The notes beneath the pieces were generated by a model. That model saw only the letters and a program-made list of their open reading frames with translations. It searched no databases and was not told the origin of the DNA. Positions 15,408 through 21,619 of a stretch of DNA of 24,404 nucleotides are shown here, piece after piece (within the stretch, counting starts at the first letter, position 1; each line of letters starts with the position of its first letter). The DNA is from a virus. Made by a program: the position numbers and the translations under genes. The stretch lies in IMG/VR virus record IMGVR_UViG_3300049479_000025, positions 1 to 24,404 of that record; one strand, 5' to 3'.

Positions 15408-16660
15408 TACACTATCCAAGAGGTGTTAAGTTTTAGAGGCTTGCTCCAGGTCGAGCCCGTGTCCATTCCTATTGCCAAGTACCGGAACGCATCGCTTCCG
15501 TGTGAACTCCAGTCGTGCAAAGGCTTGTCGAAGAATACATTACGCTTCTCGTCGTACTCTCGTCGGTAATTTCGCAGACAGTCTAAGCCCTGCTTTGTGG
15601 CTTTATTAAACCAGCATCTCGGGAGTAATCGGCGTACAGATGCGATCCCATCATCTATAGGGAGTCTAGGTACGACTGTACAGTTAAGACCGGCCTCTCG
15701 TAGCATCTCCAGCCTAGATCGGCCCGTGCCAAGTTCCCTGACCTCAACATCGTGCGGGAGGAGCATTTCACTCTTCTCCCAGTTCCTTGCCTTGAGTTCC
15801 CTGACATACCAGTCGAGACCCTGCCCGTGATTTTCAATATAGTCCATGAGCCTAATTTCTTGCCCCGCCACTTGAGCAATCCAGATCGAGGTAGAGTCCC
15901 CGACCCCCAAGTCCCACGCTGCGTAGGTTTTACAGAGGTCGTCTCTAACGATCTCGCAGAACCTACCCTGCTGCTCAAGAGTATTGAGTATCTGCCCGTA
16001 ATAAGAACCTTCCACGGCTGCGTTAAACGAGCATTCAAACTCTTGGTTGTACTTGTCTTCGCCCATCTCCTTCTTCGCCGCTTCGAGTTCCGCAGCAGGG
16101 ACAATGCCCGTCTGAGACGCTTTGAATTCAAGTAGAGACCAGCCATCCTCTTTCTCTGCCCGATCTCTCAGGTCTTTAAAGTGGTTCGCACCCTTTGGGG
16201 TTCCGATGAATAGCGCCCACCCTAGTCTGTCGGATAGCGCAGGTCGCACTACCTCGTTCCAGATTTTAGGGTTCATGTCACCCACTTCGTCCAGCACCAC
16301 CCCGTCGAGATATATCCCTCGGAGCGAATCTGGGTTGTCTGCACCGTATAAAGAGATGCGCCTGCCGTAGAAGTCCACCCGTAGTTCGCTGATGTTCGCA
16401 GTAGCGTTTAGCGGTTGTGTGTATTTCAGCAGGTAATCCCAGGCTACTCGCTTGGCTTGGGTGTAAGTAGGTGCGATGTAGGCAAAACGAGGAGCTTCCC
16501 GTTCGCATTGCAGCGCAGCTTTAATAATTTGGTTGATTGCCGCAACAGTCTTTCCGAATCGTCTGTGCGCCACCGCAACAGAGAATCGGTGAGCATCAAC
16601 TGTCTGATGGAGAGAGAGTTGCTGGTCACGAGGCTTGTAAGGGATTACGACTTCTGCCAT
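15407..16660 (-). CDS. terL: Terminase large subunit (packaging ATPase and nuclease)
   Basis: A 417-aa protein overlapping TerS by 16 nt and coupled to portal by TAATG. The ATPase part has Walker A H-R-R-F-G-K-T (32-38), Walker B V-V-L-D-E (121-125) and the coupling motif F-I-G-T-P-K-G (151-157). The nuclease part has the RNase H-like acidic strand A-A-W-D-L-G-V-G-D (248-255, with D250 and D255) and a late S-D-A-F-R-Y. The two halves are of normal size for a compact terminase. It cuts the concatemer and drives DNA into the procapsid through the portal. No clear ribosome site precedes the ATG, so translation is probably coupled to TerS. Confidence 0.92.
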   Translation of the reverse strand: MAEVVIPYKPRDQQLSLHQTVDAHRFSVAVAHRRFGKTVAAINQIIKAALQCEREAPRFAYIAPTYTQAKRVAWDYLLKYTQPLNATANISELRVDFYGRRISLYGADNPDSLRGIYLDGVVLDEVGDMNPKIWNEVVRPALSDRLGWALFIGTPKGANHFKDLRDRAEKEDGWSLLEFKASQTGIVPAAELEAAKKEMGEDKYNQEFECSFNAAVEGSYYGQILNTLEQQGRFCEIVRDDLCKTYAAWDLGVGDSTSIWIAQVAGQEIRLMDYIENHGQGLDWYVRELKARNWEKSEMLLPHDVEVRELGTGRSRLEMLREAGLNCTVVPRLPIDDGIASVRRLLPRCWFNKATKQGLDCLRNYRREYDEKRNVFFDKPLHDWSSHGSDAFRYLAIGMDTGSTWSKPLKLNTSWIV

Positions 16661-16983
16661 GTAAAGTTCAACGGCTGACCATTCGCACCCGTCATCTCGT
16701 TAACTTGCGTCTCTTTCCAGCCAGCCCTAGTCTTGAGCCAGAAGATCATAGCCGTGGTGTTTCCAGACTTGGCCTGCTCATATAAAGACTTCGCAATCTG
16801 TGCGTTAGCGTCAATACGCCCGTCATCTAACTCCTGACGATAATACTTCGTGAGCGTGTCTGCGCTAATGCCTAGCTTGCTCGCTATGTCCTCATGCCGT
16901 ACACCTACCGCTGCCAGAGTCTTGACTTGTAGCCTAGCCTGGTCAGTTGGTTGGTGGGGAGGACGCCCCACTCCTTCTGCCAT
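16645..16983 (-). CDS. terS: Terminase small subunit-like DNA-binding protein
   Basis: A 112-aa protein; ATG with GGAG 7 nt upstream. It starts with G-R-P-P-H-Q-P-T and has a helix-turn-helix (V-R-H-E-D-I-A-S-K-L-G-I-S-A-D-T-L-T-K-Y-Y, about 28-48), followed by helices with I-A-K-S-L-Y-E-Q-A and A-M-I-F-W-L-K-T-R-A-G-W. This is the pattern of small HTH packaging proteins found next to terL. It should recognise the packaging site and recruit TerL. The 16-nt overlap with terL supports the call. Confidence 0.75.
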   Translation of the reverse strand: MAEGVGRPPHQPTDQARLQVKTLAAVGVRHEDIASKLGISADTLTKYYRQELDDGRIDANAQIAKSLYEQAKSGNTTAMIFWLKTRAGWKETQVNEMTGANGQPLNFTWQKS

Positions 16984-17137
16984 TTTTTAACTCCGCTAAA
17001 TATACTTCTGAAATGTAAAGTTTGTGCTTATTAACTAAACCTCGCAGCATTTTCTCTGCGGCTGGCTTCTGCACAAACACTGCCCCGTCTAGCGGTGAGC
17101 CATCATGTAAGTATAGGATGGCCCAGCGCTTAAACAA
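16943..17137 (-). CDS. Small protein between methyltransferase and TerS
   Basis: A 64-aa protein starting at TTG, 8 nt inside the end of the methyltransferase gene and 41 nt over the start of TerS. AGAAGG lies about 7 nt before the TTG. The first 50 residues (M-F-K-R-W-A-I-L-Y-L-H-D-G-S-P-L, A-V-F-V-Q-K, L-Y-I-S-E-V-Y-L-A-E-L-K) form a plausible small fold and vaguely recall short phage proteins; I cannot name a family. The tail after residue 50 is Ser/Pro rich and overlaps TerS. A spurious frame is the alternative. Confidence 0.5.
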   Translation of the reverse strand: MFKRWAILYLHDGSPLDGAVFVQKPAAEKMLRGLVNKHKLYISEVYLAELKNGRRSGASSPPTN

Positions 17138-18362
17138 GTTCGGCCTTCTGGCCTGTAAAATCTTCCCAGCGCTTTACGATTACATCGCAATACTTTGGGT
17201 CTAGTTCCATCGTAAAGTTAGTTCTTCCTAACTTCTCGCAAGCAATCATTGTAGAGCCGGAACCGCCAAACAGATCAAGAACAGACCCGCCATTTCTACT
17301 TGAGTATCCGATGGCTTTTTCTACAAGTTCAATCGGCTTCATAGTCGGATGTAAGTCATTTTTTCTTGTTCTTGCTACATCCCATACATCATCTTCTGCG
17401 TACTCTTGCCCGTAAAAGTGATTTTCAAAGTACCCATACACAATGGGTTCATACTTTCTTCTAAAGTGACCGCCACCCATCGGAGACTGATTTTTGTTCC
17501 AGATGATTATGCTTTTCCAGCCTATACCAGTATTTACTAATGGAGAAAGCAATTCATCTAACGTGGAACTTGAAAAACAAATGTAATAACCTCCAACACA
17601 ATAAATTTTTATTACAGACAAAATTGAAGTTATAAAGTCATTAAATTCAGACTTGCTTTTTTTGTCATTATGAATTTCATCGTGTTTTGCATTTGCACCA
17701 ATATGCGGAACCAACCGACCTTCAATTGTTGTGTTTGACATTGTTCCACCAAACCCAATGTTATAAGGCGGGTCTGTAAAGACCATATCTGCCTTCTGCC
17801 CATCCATCAGCTTCTCCACCGCATCTATGCTTGTAGAGTCACCGCACATCAGCCTGTGCCGCCCTAGTTGGTAAATGTCCCCAGGCTTGGTCTTAGGCTC
17901 CTCTGGAACCTCTGGCACTTCATCTTCGTCTGTAAGCCCTTCCGTGGGCTTCACAGGGTCTAGCAGGTTCTTTAGCTCGTCTACATCAAAACCTAAAATG
18001 TCGAGCGCAAAGTTATCCGCTAAGAGTTCGTTTAACTCTATCGTGAGTAACTCGTTATCCCAGCCAGCATTCAGAGCCAGTCGGTTGTCTGCGATGATGT
18101 ATGCCTTTCGCTGCGTCTCGTTCAGATGCCCCAGTCTTATACATGGGACTTCCATAAGCCCGATCTTCCTTGCAGCCATAACCCGTCCGTGGCCAGCAAT
18201 GATGACATCATCCTCGCCAATGAGAACAGGGTTGTTGAATCCAAACTCTTTAATTGACGCTGCGATCTGAGCTACTTGCTCGTCTGAGTGCGTCCTCGAG
18301 TTCTTGGCATACGGAATCAGCTTTTCTATGCCGATCTTTTCAATCTGATGTGCGCCTTGCAT
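17130..18362 (-). CDS. ParB-like domain fused to DNA methyltransferase
   Basis: A 410-aa protein; ATG with AGAGGA upstream. Residues 10-125 form a ParB/sulfiredoxin-like domain: I-P-Y-A-K-N-S-R-T-H-S (16-26), I-I-A-G-H-G-R-V-M-A-A (54-64) and A-D-N-R-L-A-L (91-97). A Pro/Glu linker (about 135-160) leads to an N4/N6-type methyltransferase: D-P-P-Y (197-200, catalytic), H-P-T-M-K-P (338-343) and the AdoMet motif F-G-G-S-G-S-T (365-371). The order D-P-P-Y before the AdoMet motif is that of the beta class. Such fusions are common in phages and probably guard phage DNA from host nucleases. The region between the motifs, where target recognition is expected, is much richer in A+T. Confidence 0.88.
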   Translation of the reverse strand: MQGAHQIEKIGIEKLIPYAKNSRTHSDEQVAQIAASIKEFGFNNPVLIGEDDVIIAGHGRVMAARKIGLMEVPCIRLGHLNETQRKAYIIADNRLALNAGWDNELLTIELNELLADNFALDILGFDVDELKNLLDPVKPTEGLTDEDEVPEVPEEPKTKPGDIYQLGRHRLMCGDSTSIDAVEKLMDGQKADMVFTDPPYNIGFGGTMSNTTIEGRLVPHIGANAKHDEIHNDKKSKSEFNDFITSILSVIKIYCVGGYYICFSSSTLDELLSPLVNTGIGWKSIIIWNKNQSPMGGGHFRRKYEPIVYGYFENHFYGQEYAEDDVWDVARTRKNDLHPTMKPIELVEKAIGYSSRNGGSVLDLFGGSGSTMIACEKLGRTNFTMELDPKYCDVIVKRWEDFTGQKAELV

Positions 18363-18395
18363 TGAGTCCTCTAGGGTTGCTCGGAAAGGTATAGT

Positions 18396-19073
18396 TTACC
18401 CTTTATCGTCAAGTCTGCATATGTCTACTAAATCGTATTTGCTTGCCTTGTTTGACCATACCTCAAAGTCTGGTTTGATCTCTCGCAATTCGTAGAATTC
18501 TGTAGTCCCGAACTTCTTTATGTGATGCTCCTCTGGGTACTGCCAGATATATGCACCCTCTAGTGTGTAGTTCAGCAGCCTCTCCACTATAAATGGAGTC
18601 ATAGGGAAGTTTCCCCTAGAGTACCCAGCGTCCTGATTCAGACCTGGGTGGCTGAGGTGCTTCTCCATGAATTCAAAGTATCTGTCCCACCAGTCTTTCT
18701 TTCCTAGTATGTAGGAGCAGAAAGCCATGTCCACCTGAAACTCGTTGATGTCCACCATATCCCGAGCCACCTTTATGAGCCTTGGATGGGACTGCCAACA
18801 GTTGTAGCTCACCGCAGATATAGCGGGGAACGGGTTAATAATCACCGCATCGTAGTTTCTGAGAAGTTCTCTTGCTTGGTCTTCCCATTCGTCTAACTTG
18901 GACTTGCGGTAGAACTTCCAGCTTATAAGACCGAAGTCGCCTTCAGGTCTCAGGTGCTTGAATATGTCGTACTCTAATCTCGGACACTCGATCTTCCTGG
19001 TGTCCAGATGAATTGTGTTTGGCAGCAGGTGTGCCTTTTGGTCGTCTCGGTAGTAGCTTTGAAAGATTACCAA
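18396..19073 (-). CDS. Glycan-enzyme-like protein next to HNH insertion
   Basis: About 225 aa if the TTG at 19073 is used; a GTG at 19097 would give 233 aa. Neither has a recognisable ribosome site. The body begins V-I-F-Q-S-Y-Y-R and carries G-L-I-S-W-K-F-Y-R-K-S, then N-Y-D-A-V-I-I-N-P-F-P, then S-Y-N-C-W-Q-S-H-P. This set (S-W-(K/R)-F, then Y-D-V-x-F-x-N-P-F-P, then Y-N-x-W) I know from sugar-transfer and polysaccharide-synthesis proteins, where its own chemistry is unclear. A second surface-glycan enzyme would fit with the glycosyltransferase at 10 kb. The apparent loss of a good start follows from the HNH insertion immediately upstream. Confidence 0.5.
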   Translation of the reverse strand: MVIFQSYYRDDQKAHLLPNTIHLDTRKIECPRLEYDIFKHLRPEGDFGLISWKFYRKSKLDEWEDQARELLRNYDAVIINPFPAISAVSYNCWQSHPRLIKVARDMVDINEFQVDMAFCSYILGKKDWWDRYFEFMEKHLSHPGLNQDAGYSRGNFPMTPFIVERLLNYTLEGAYIWQYPEEHHIKKFGTTEFYELREIKPDFEVWSNKASKYDLVDICRLDDKG

Positions 19074-19726
19074 TTTTTTGCAGCTATCGCTTTGCACATG
19101 TCTAAAAATTTTTGTTGGTCATACTTGTTTTTACACATATTGACCATGCTATGAACCCACTGAACATTGTCTATTGAATAGCCTTTTTTACTATCAATCC
19201 TATCAAGGCTTGCAGTTTCTGAAAGGTAGTCTGTAGAAATGTCCCAGCCAGTTAAGGCACACTTGCCATTAAAAATAGAAAACATCTGCTCAATTGATAA
19301 GTTCCAATTGATTGATCTGCTTTTTGCAGACCTCTTAAATTTGTTGAAAAGCCTTTGTTGACTACCAACAGGTTGATTAGAGTTTAAAGACTTATCTTTA
19401 GCTGAACACGCCTTGCAACGCCAGTCATTTAAGGCACTTTGCTTTGCGTGGTCTTTCCTTGTATATGGCTGCTCCTTGCCGCACCCAGAACAAGTAGAAC
19501 ACCACTTACCATCAAGTCGCTTATAAATCCCAGTGTCTTGATCGTTAATGTTTCTGTAGTCCAGCTTGCAACTAGAGCAAACGCCCCTGTTGAGCATCTT
19601 TAAACAACTACTTTTCGTCGAATAGGACTGAACTTTCCCGCATAGGCAGGTAGCCACCCATCTTCCGCTATTAAGCGATATTCGTGAGTCCTGAATTGGC
19701 AACATAGGCAATCGGTAACATACCAT
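19067..19726 (-). CDS. HNH homing-type endonuclease with zinc fingers
   Basis: Up to 219 aa from the first ATG; the ATG at residue 8 is also possible, and neither has a clear ribosome site. Two Cys4 zinc ribbons come first: C27-x-C29 with C50-x-x-C53, and C79-x-x-C82 with C104-x-x-C107. The nuclease part is C-A-L-T-G-W (156-161), L-D-R-I-D-S-K-K-G-Y (174-183) and N-V-Q-W-V-H (187-192), typical of phage HNH homing enzymes. The gene is A+T-richer than its neighbours. Its end overlaps the start of the glycan-type gene, and its start overlaps the end of the DUF6321-like gene, as expected for a recently inserted free-standing endonuclease. Confidence 0.85.
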   Translation of the reverse strand: MVCYRLPMLPIQDSRISLNSGRWVATCLCGKVQSYSTKSSCLKMLNRGVCSSCKLDYRNINDQDTGIYKRLDGKWCSTCSGCGKEQPYTRKDHAKQSALNDWRCKACSAKDKSLNSNQPVGSQQRLFNKFKRSAKSRSINWNLSIEQMFSIFNGKCALTGWDISTDYLSETASLDRIDSKKGYSIDNVQWVHSMVNMCKNKYDQQKFLDMCKAIAAKNW

Positions 19727-19748
19727 TTAACATGATTGCCAGTATAGT
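19070..19748 (-). mobile_element. Probable HNH endonuclease insertion (about 679 bp)
   Basis: AAAATGG at the end of the DUF6321-like gene (19755-19749) and AAATTGG at the start of the glycan-type gene (19076-19070) look like two copies of one ancestral junction. Removing the stretch between them restores a stop codon after K-I-K-W in one gene and an ATG start (M-V-I-F-Q) in the next. The exact edges are inferred. Confidence 0.6.
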
Positions 19749-20036
19749 CCATTTTATCTTATCCGACCACCAAGATGCGCTCATCTTGCCCTTGGCGATG
19801 TTTGCCGCATGTCTGGCCTTGAATGACTTCCTACGGGCCTTGTCTCCGGCAGATTCACCCTTTTTAGCCGGACTGCCGGAAACGCCCTGTTGACCGAATC
19901 GGATGGTCTTGACCTTGTCGCCCTCTTTAGCCACGACTACATGTGACTTAGTAGGGTGGTTCGGGGTGCGTTTGGGTCGGTTGTAGCCCTCTACCCCTAT
20001 GCGCTCAAGAATCTTGGCGGCCTCTCGGACTTTCAT
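19671..20036 (-). CDS. DUF6321-like protein with altered C-terminus
   Basis: A 121-aa protein; ATG coupled to the previous stop as ATGA. Residues 1-96 match a small basic phage family (DUF6321, from memory): A-A-K-I-L-E-R-I-G-V, R-T-P-N-H-P-T-K-S-H-V-V-V-A (24-37), I-R-F-G-Q-Q-G (45-51), F-K-A-R-H (72-76) and M-S-A-S-W-W-S-D-K-I-K-W (85-96). Family members, as I recall, end at this K-(I/V)-K-W. Here 25 extra, more hydrophobic residues follow, read from the HNH insertion. They are probably a by-product of the insertion. Function of the family is unknown. Confidence 0.7.
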   Translation of the reverse strand: MKVREAAKILERIGVEGYNRPKRTPNHPTKSHVVVAKEGDKVKTIRFGQQGVSGSPAKKGESAGDKARRKSFKARHAANIAKGKMSASWWSDKIKWTILAIMLNGMLPIAYVANSGLTNIA

Positions 20037-20191
20037 TTCTTTGCCCTGGCTCCAGCCATGTTAGCAATCAGAGACGGGTACTTACTGCCAGACTTCTTTG
20101 CGAATGCCTTGGCAGCTTTCTTCTGGTTCGGGCTGAGTTCTTTAGGCTCACCCAATGACTTAGGGCGCTTCTTGTCCCAGACCGCTTTCAC
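20033..20191 (-). CDS. Small basic conserved phage protein (52 aa, GTG start)
   Basis: A 52-aa protein starting at GTG, which overlaps the previous stop as GTGA; GGAG lies 8 nt upstream. It ends in an ATGA overlap with the next gene. The sequence W-D-K-K-R-P-K-S-L-G-E-P-K-E-L-S-P-N-Q-K (5-24), followed by A-K-K-S-G-S-K-Y-P-S-L-I-A-N-M, resembles a very common short phage protein (pattern K-x-L-G-x-P-K-x-L, then Y-P-x-L-I-x-N-M). It is strongly basic and may bind nucleic acid; no function is known to me. Confidence 0.75.
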   Translation of the reverse strand: MKAVWDKKRPKSLGEPKELSPNQKKAAKAFAKKSGSKYPSLIANMAGARAKK

Positions 20192-20340
20192 TTCTTGTAC
20201 TCCGGCTTCTTTTTCATGCTCTTGGTCTCTGCAACGAACTTCTTGGCTACAGACTGAGGAACACCCAGTTTCTTAGCCATGTCTTTGTTGGCAGCAGCAG
20301 CTTGCATAAAACGGTTTTGAGCTTTGGATACGCTAGGCAT
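20188..20340 (-). CDS. Small DUF3008-like basic protein (50 aa)
   Basis: A 50-aa protein. The second of two adjacent ATGs is chosen because GGAGG then lies 6 nt upstream. The start M-P-S-V-S-K-A-Q-N-R-F-M-Q-A and the segment G-V-P-Q-S-V-A-K-K-F-V-A-E-T fit the DUF3008-like short phage proteins (M-P-x-x-S-x-x-Q-x-R-F-M and V-P-x-S-V-A-K-E-F). It is Lys rich at the end. Gene pairs of this and the previous kind are frequent in front of phage packaging genes. Function unknown. Confidence 0.7.
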   Translation of the reverse strand: MPSVSKAQNRFMQAAAANKDMAKKLGVPQSVAKKFVAETKSMKKKPEYKK

Positions 20341-20653
20341 CATCTTCCTCCATTGGTTCCCATGCGTCACACACACTTGACTTCTTGCACTTGAAGTCCC
20401 ACATCACACAGTAGACCTCTTTGTCAGTCACGCCACACTTGTTCATGGGCATACCGTACTCGCAATTACCGCACTTCTCTTCACCCTCGGCTGGGCCGTA
20501 GGATGCTTTGAGGATAGCGATCTGCTTGTTTCCCTTGTTGACGATCTCGTCTTGAGTCGCCAGAGGACATTCCCCGTCCTCAAGGAGTCCGTCCTTTTTG
20601 ACCGTCTCAGGCTCTGAACCCAAGAGGCCAATCATGATAGTCGGGCCTTTCAT
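20333..20653 (-). CDS. Cysteine-rich phage protein, probable metal binder
   Basis: A 106-aa protein; ATG with GGAG 5 nt upstream. Seven cysteines lie at 29, 61, 64, 73, 82, 89 and 95, the last six in a compact set (K-C-G-N-C-E-Y, N-K-C-G-V, V-Y-C-V-M-W-D-F-K-C, V-C-D-A-W). This spacing fits a zinc or iron-sulfur site and recalls small Cys-rich phage proteins with a final C-D-A-W. It is the first gene after the terminator and candidate promoter, hence possibly the first gene of a late transcript. Function unknown. Confidence 0.65.
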   Translation of the reverse strand: MKGPTIMIGLLGSEPETVKKDGLLEDGECPLATQDEIVNKGNKQIAILKASYGPAEGEEKCGNCEYGMPMNKCGVTDKEVYCVMWDFKCKKSSVCDAWEPMEEDDA

Positions 20654-20662
20654 ATGCGCTCC

Positions 20663-20687
20663 AAAAAAACGCCCTCACGCAGAGGGC
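20663..20687 (-). terminator. Rho-independent terminator before the late block
   Basis: On the minus strand GCCCTC (20687-20682) pairs with GAGGGC (20676-20671) around TGCGT, followed after one G by TTTTTTT (20669-20663). It lies 48 nt after the stop of the winged-helix gene and just before the ribosome site of the Cys-rich gene. Confidence 0.85.
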
Positions 20688-20704
20688 AAAAGGGGAGGAG
20701 AAGA

Positions 20705-20720
20705 TGGGCGCAATAGCCCA
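20705..20720 (-). other. Leader stem-loop before terminator
   Basis: TGGGC (20720-20716) pairs with GCCCA (20709-20705) around TATTGC on the minus strand. No U tract follows. It would lie at the very 5' end of an RNA from the candidate promoter at 20726-20754, followed by a pyrimidine-rich stretch and then the terminator. Confidence 0.55.
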
Positions 20721-20725
20721 CCCCG

Positions 20726-20754
20726 AATATAGCATTACTGTTGAACTGGCGCAA
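20726..20754 (-). promoter_or_regulatory. Candidate extended -10 promoter for the late block
   Basis: On the minus strand TTGCGC (20754-20749), a 17-nt spacer and TATATT (20731-20726) preceded by TGC form an extended -10 promoter (TGnTATATT). The -35 box is poor. It sits in the 3' end of the winged-helix gene. A start near 20719 is predicted. No other candidate was found ahead of the 20-kb leftward run, but I did not scan exhaustively. Confidence 0.5.
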
Positions 20755-20947
20755 GGGTGAACACATAAATCATGCGTGGCCCGAGCTTGTTTGTGGACTC
20801 AACCTTATTCTTCATGACCTTCCCAGCCTTTACATACCTCGCAAGGCAGGCAGAGATGTAGCTGCGCTTGTAGTTCGTGATGGCCTCAATCTCAGCGCTG
20901 GTGACGGGTTTGTCGGACAGTACATCCAGAATAGTTTGGCAACTCAT
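20735..20947 (-). CDS. Winged-helix DNA-binding protein
   Basis: A 70-aa protein; ATG with GGAG 6 nt upstream and ATGA overlap with the gene before it. I-L-D-V-L-S-D-K-P-V-T-S-A-E-I-E-A-I-T (6-24) and K-R-S-Y-I-S-A-C-L-A-R-Y-V-K-A-G-K-V-M-K (27-46) make a winged helix-turn-helix followed by a beta wing (R-M-I-Y-V-F-T-L). This is typical of small phage regulators. It is the last gene before the terminator, so a role in the early-late switch is possible but not shown. Confidence 0.7.
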   Translation of the reverse strand: MSCQTILDVLSDKPVTSAEIEAITNYKRSYISACLARYVKAGKVMKNKVESTNKLGPRMIYVFTLAPVQQ

Positions 20948-21114
20948 TTGAGACTCCAGGCATGGACTTGTTGGGCGTGATTCATGATCTCTCTGGTGAC
21001 GACTTGAATCAGCGCTAGTCGGTTCTCGTCCGGTTTGGCAGCGCTAGCCGTTAGTTCTCTGAGTTCTGCTCCGAGTTGTTGTATTTTTACAACATGCAGT
21101 GCTGGATCGTTCAT
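20944..21114 (-). CDS. Short helical protein (56 aa)
   Basis: A 56-aa protein with ATGA overlaps at both ends and AAGGA 9 nt before the ATG. The sequence begins N-D-P-A-L-H-V-V-K-I-Q-Q-L and continues as an amphipathic helix pair (G-A-E-L-R-E-L-T, then L-A-L-I-Q-V-V-T-R-E-I-M), ending H-A-W-S-L-K. I do not recognise the family. The perfect coupling on both sides and the ribosome site argue that it is real. Confidence 0.7.
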   Translation of the reverse strand: MNDPALHVVKIQQLGAELRELTASAAKPDENRLALIQVVTREIMNHAQQVHAWSLK

Positions 21115-21356
21115 GCGTTTAGTTCCTTTAGTTTAGCTTCAATGGCTTTGGCAAAAGACTTGTATTGTAGTGAGTCAAATTGCTTGTAGATGTCAAACAC
21201 CTCCTCATCCGTCAGCCCAACCCATTTGTCAGAAACTCGTACATTTTTTTCTGACATTTCGATGGCTTGGCGTAGGGCAAGAGCAGCCCTCAATTGAATG
21301 CTTGGGTCATCGGAATCCAAAGCCTCCAATGCTTGCTTCATTGCTGAGATGCTCAT
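21111..21356 (-). CDS. Small protein with LTDEE module
   Basis: An 81-aa protein; ATG overlapping the previous stop (ATGA), AGGAG 9 nt upstream. The N-terminal half is a helical segment starting M-K-Q-A-L-E-A-L-D. The C-terminal half carries W-V-G-L-T-D-E-E-V-F-D (45-55) and K-S-F-A-K-A-I-E-A-K-L-K (66-77), both shared almost letter for letter with the next gene upstream. The module is widespread in small phage proteins; its function is not known to me. Confidence 0.65.
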   Translation of the reverse strand: MSISAMKQALEALDSDDPSIQLRAALALRQAIEMSEKNVRVSDKWVGLTDEEVFDIYKQFDSLQYKSFAKAIEAKLKELNA

Positions 21357-21619
21357 GTGTTCCTGCTCCTTAATTTTTCTTCTATGGCTTTTCCAAAAGA
21401 CTTGATTCCATAATTACTCCCATGCTGATAGAGAAACTTATCGGCGTAATCGTAAATCTCCTCATCAGTCAGCCCAACCCATGCTGCCTTGCAGTTAGGG
21501 CATTCAATCTCAGGCTCCTTGCCAAACCGTTCTACCCACCACTGGCGCTGGCTTCTGTCGCCATCATAGATCAGCTTCACATCGCACTTGCAGCAGGGAA
21601 TGTAGTCACTGTGTGCCAT
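21353..21619 (-). CDS. Zinc-ribbon protein with LTDEE module
   Basis: An 88-aa protein. I choose the second of two adjacent ATGs because GGGG then lies 5 nt upstream; it overlaps the upstream gene by 14 nt. The N-terminal part is a Cys4 site (C9/C12 and C40/C43) with G-D-R-S-Q-R-Q-W-W-V-E-R-F-G between the pairs. The C-terminal part has W-V-G-L-T-D-E-E-I-Y-D (47-57) and K-S-F-G-K-A-I-E-E-K-L-R (73-84). It looks like a zinc ribbon joined to the same module as its neighbour. Function unknown. Confidence 0.7.
   Translation of the reverse strand: MAHSDYIPCCKCDVKLIYDGDRSQRQWWVERFGKEPEIECPNCKAAWVGLTDEEIYDYADKFLYQHGSNYGIKSFGKAIEEKLRSRNT

Noticed and set aside
15655-16146. A 163-codon minus-strand frame inside terL
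   Set aside because: It is the +1/+2 frame of a clear terminase gene, with Arg/Ser-rich sequence and no motif.
18388-18412. TTGACG and TATACC on the minus strand before the methyltransferase gene
   Set aside because: The spacer is only 13 nt, too short for a sigma70 promoter.
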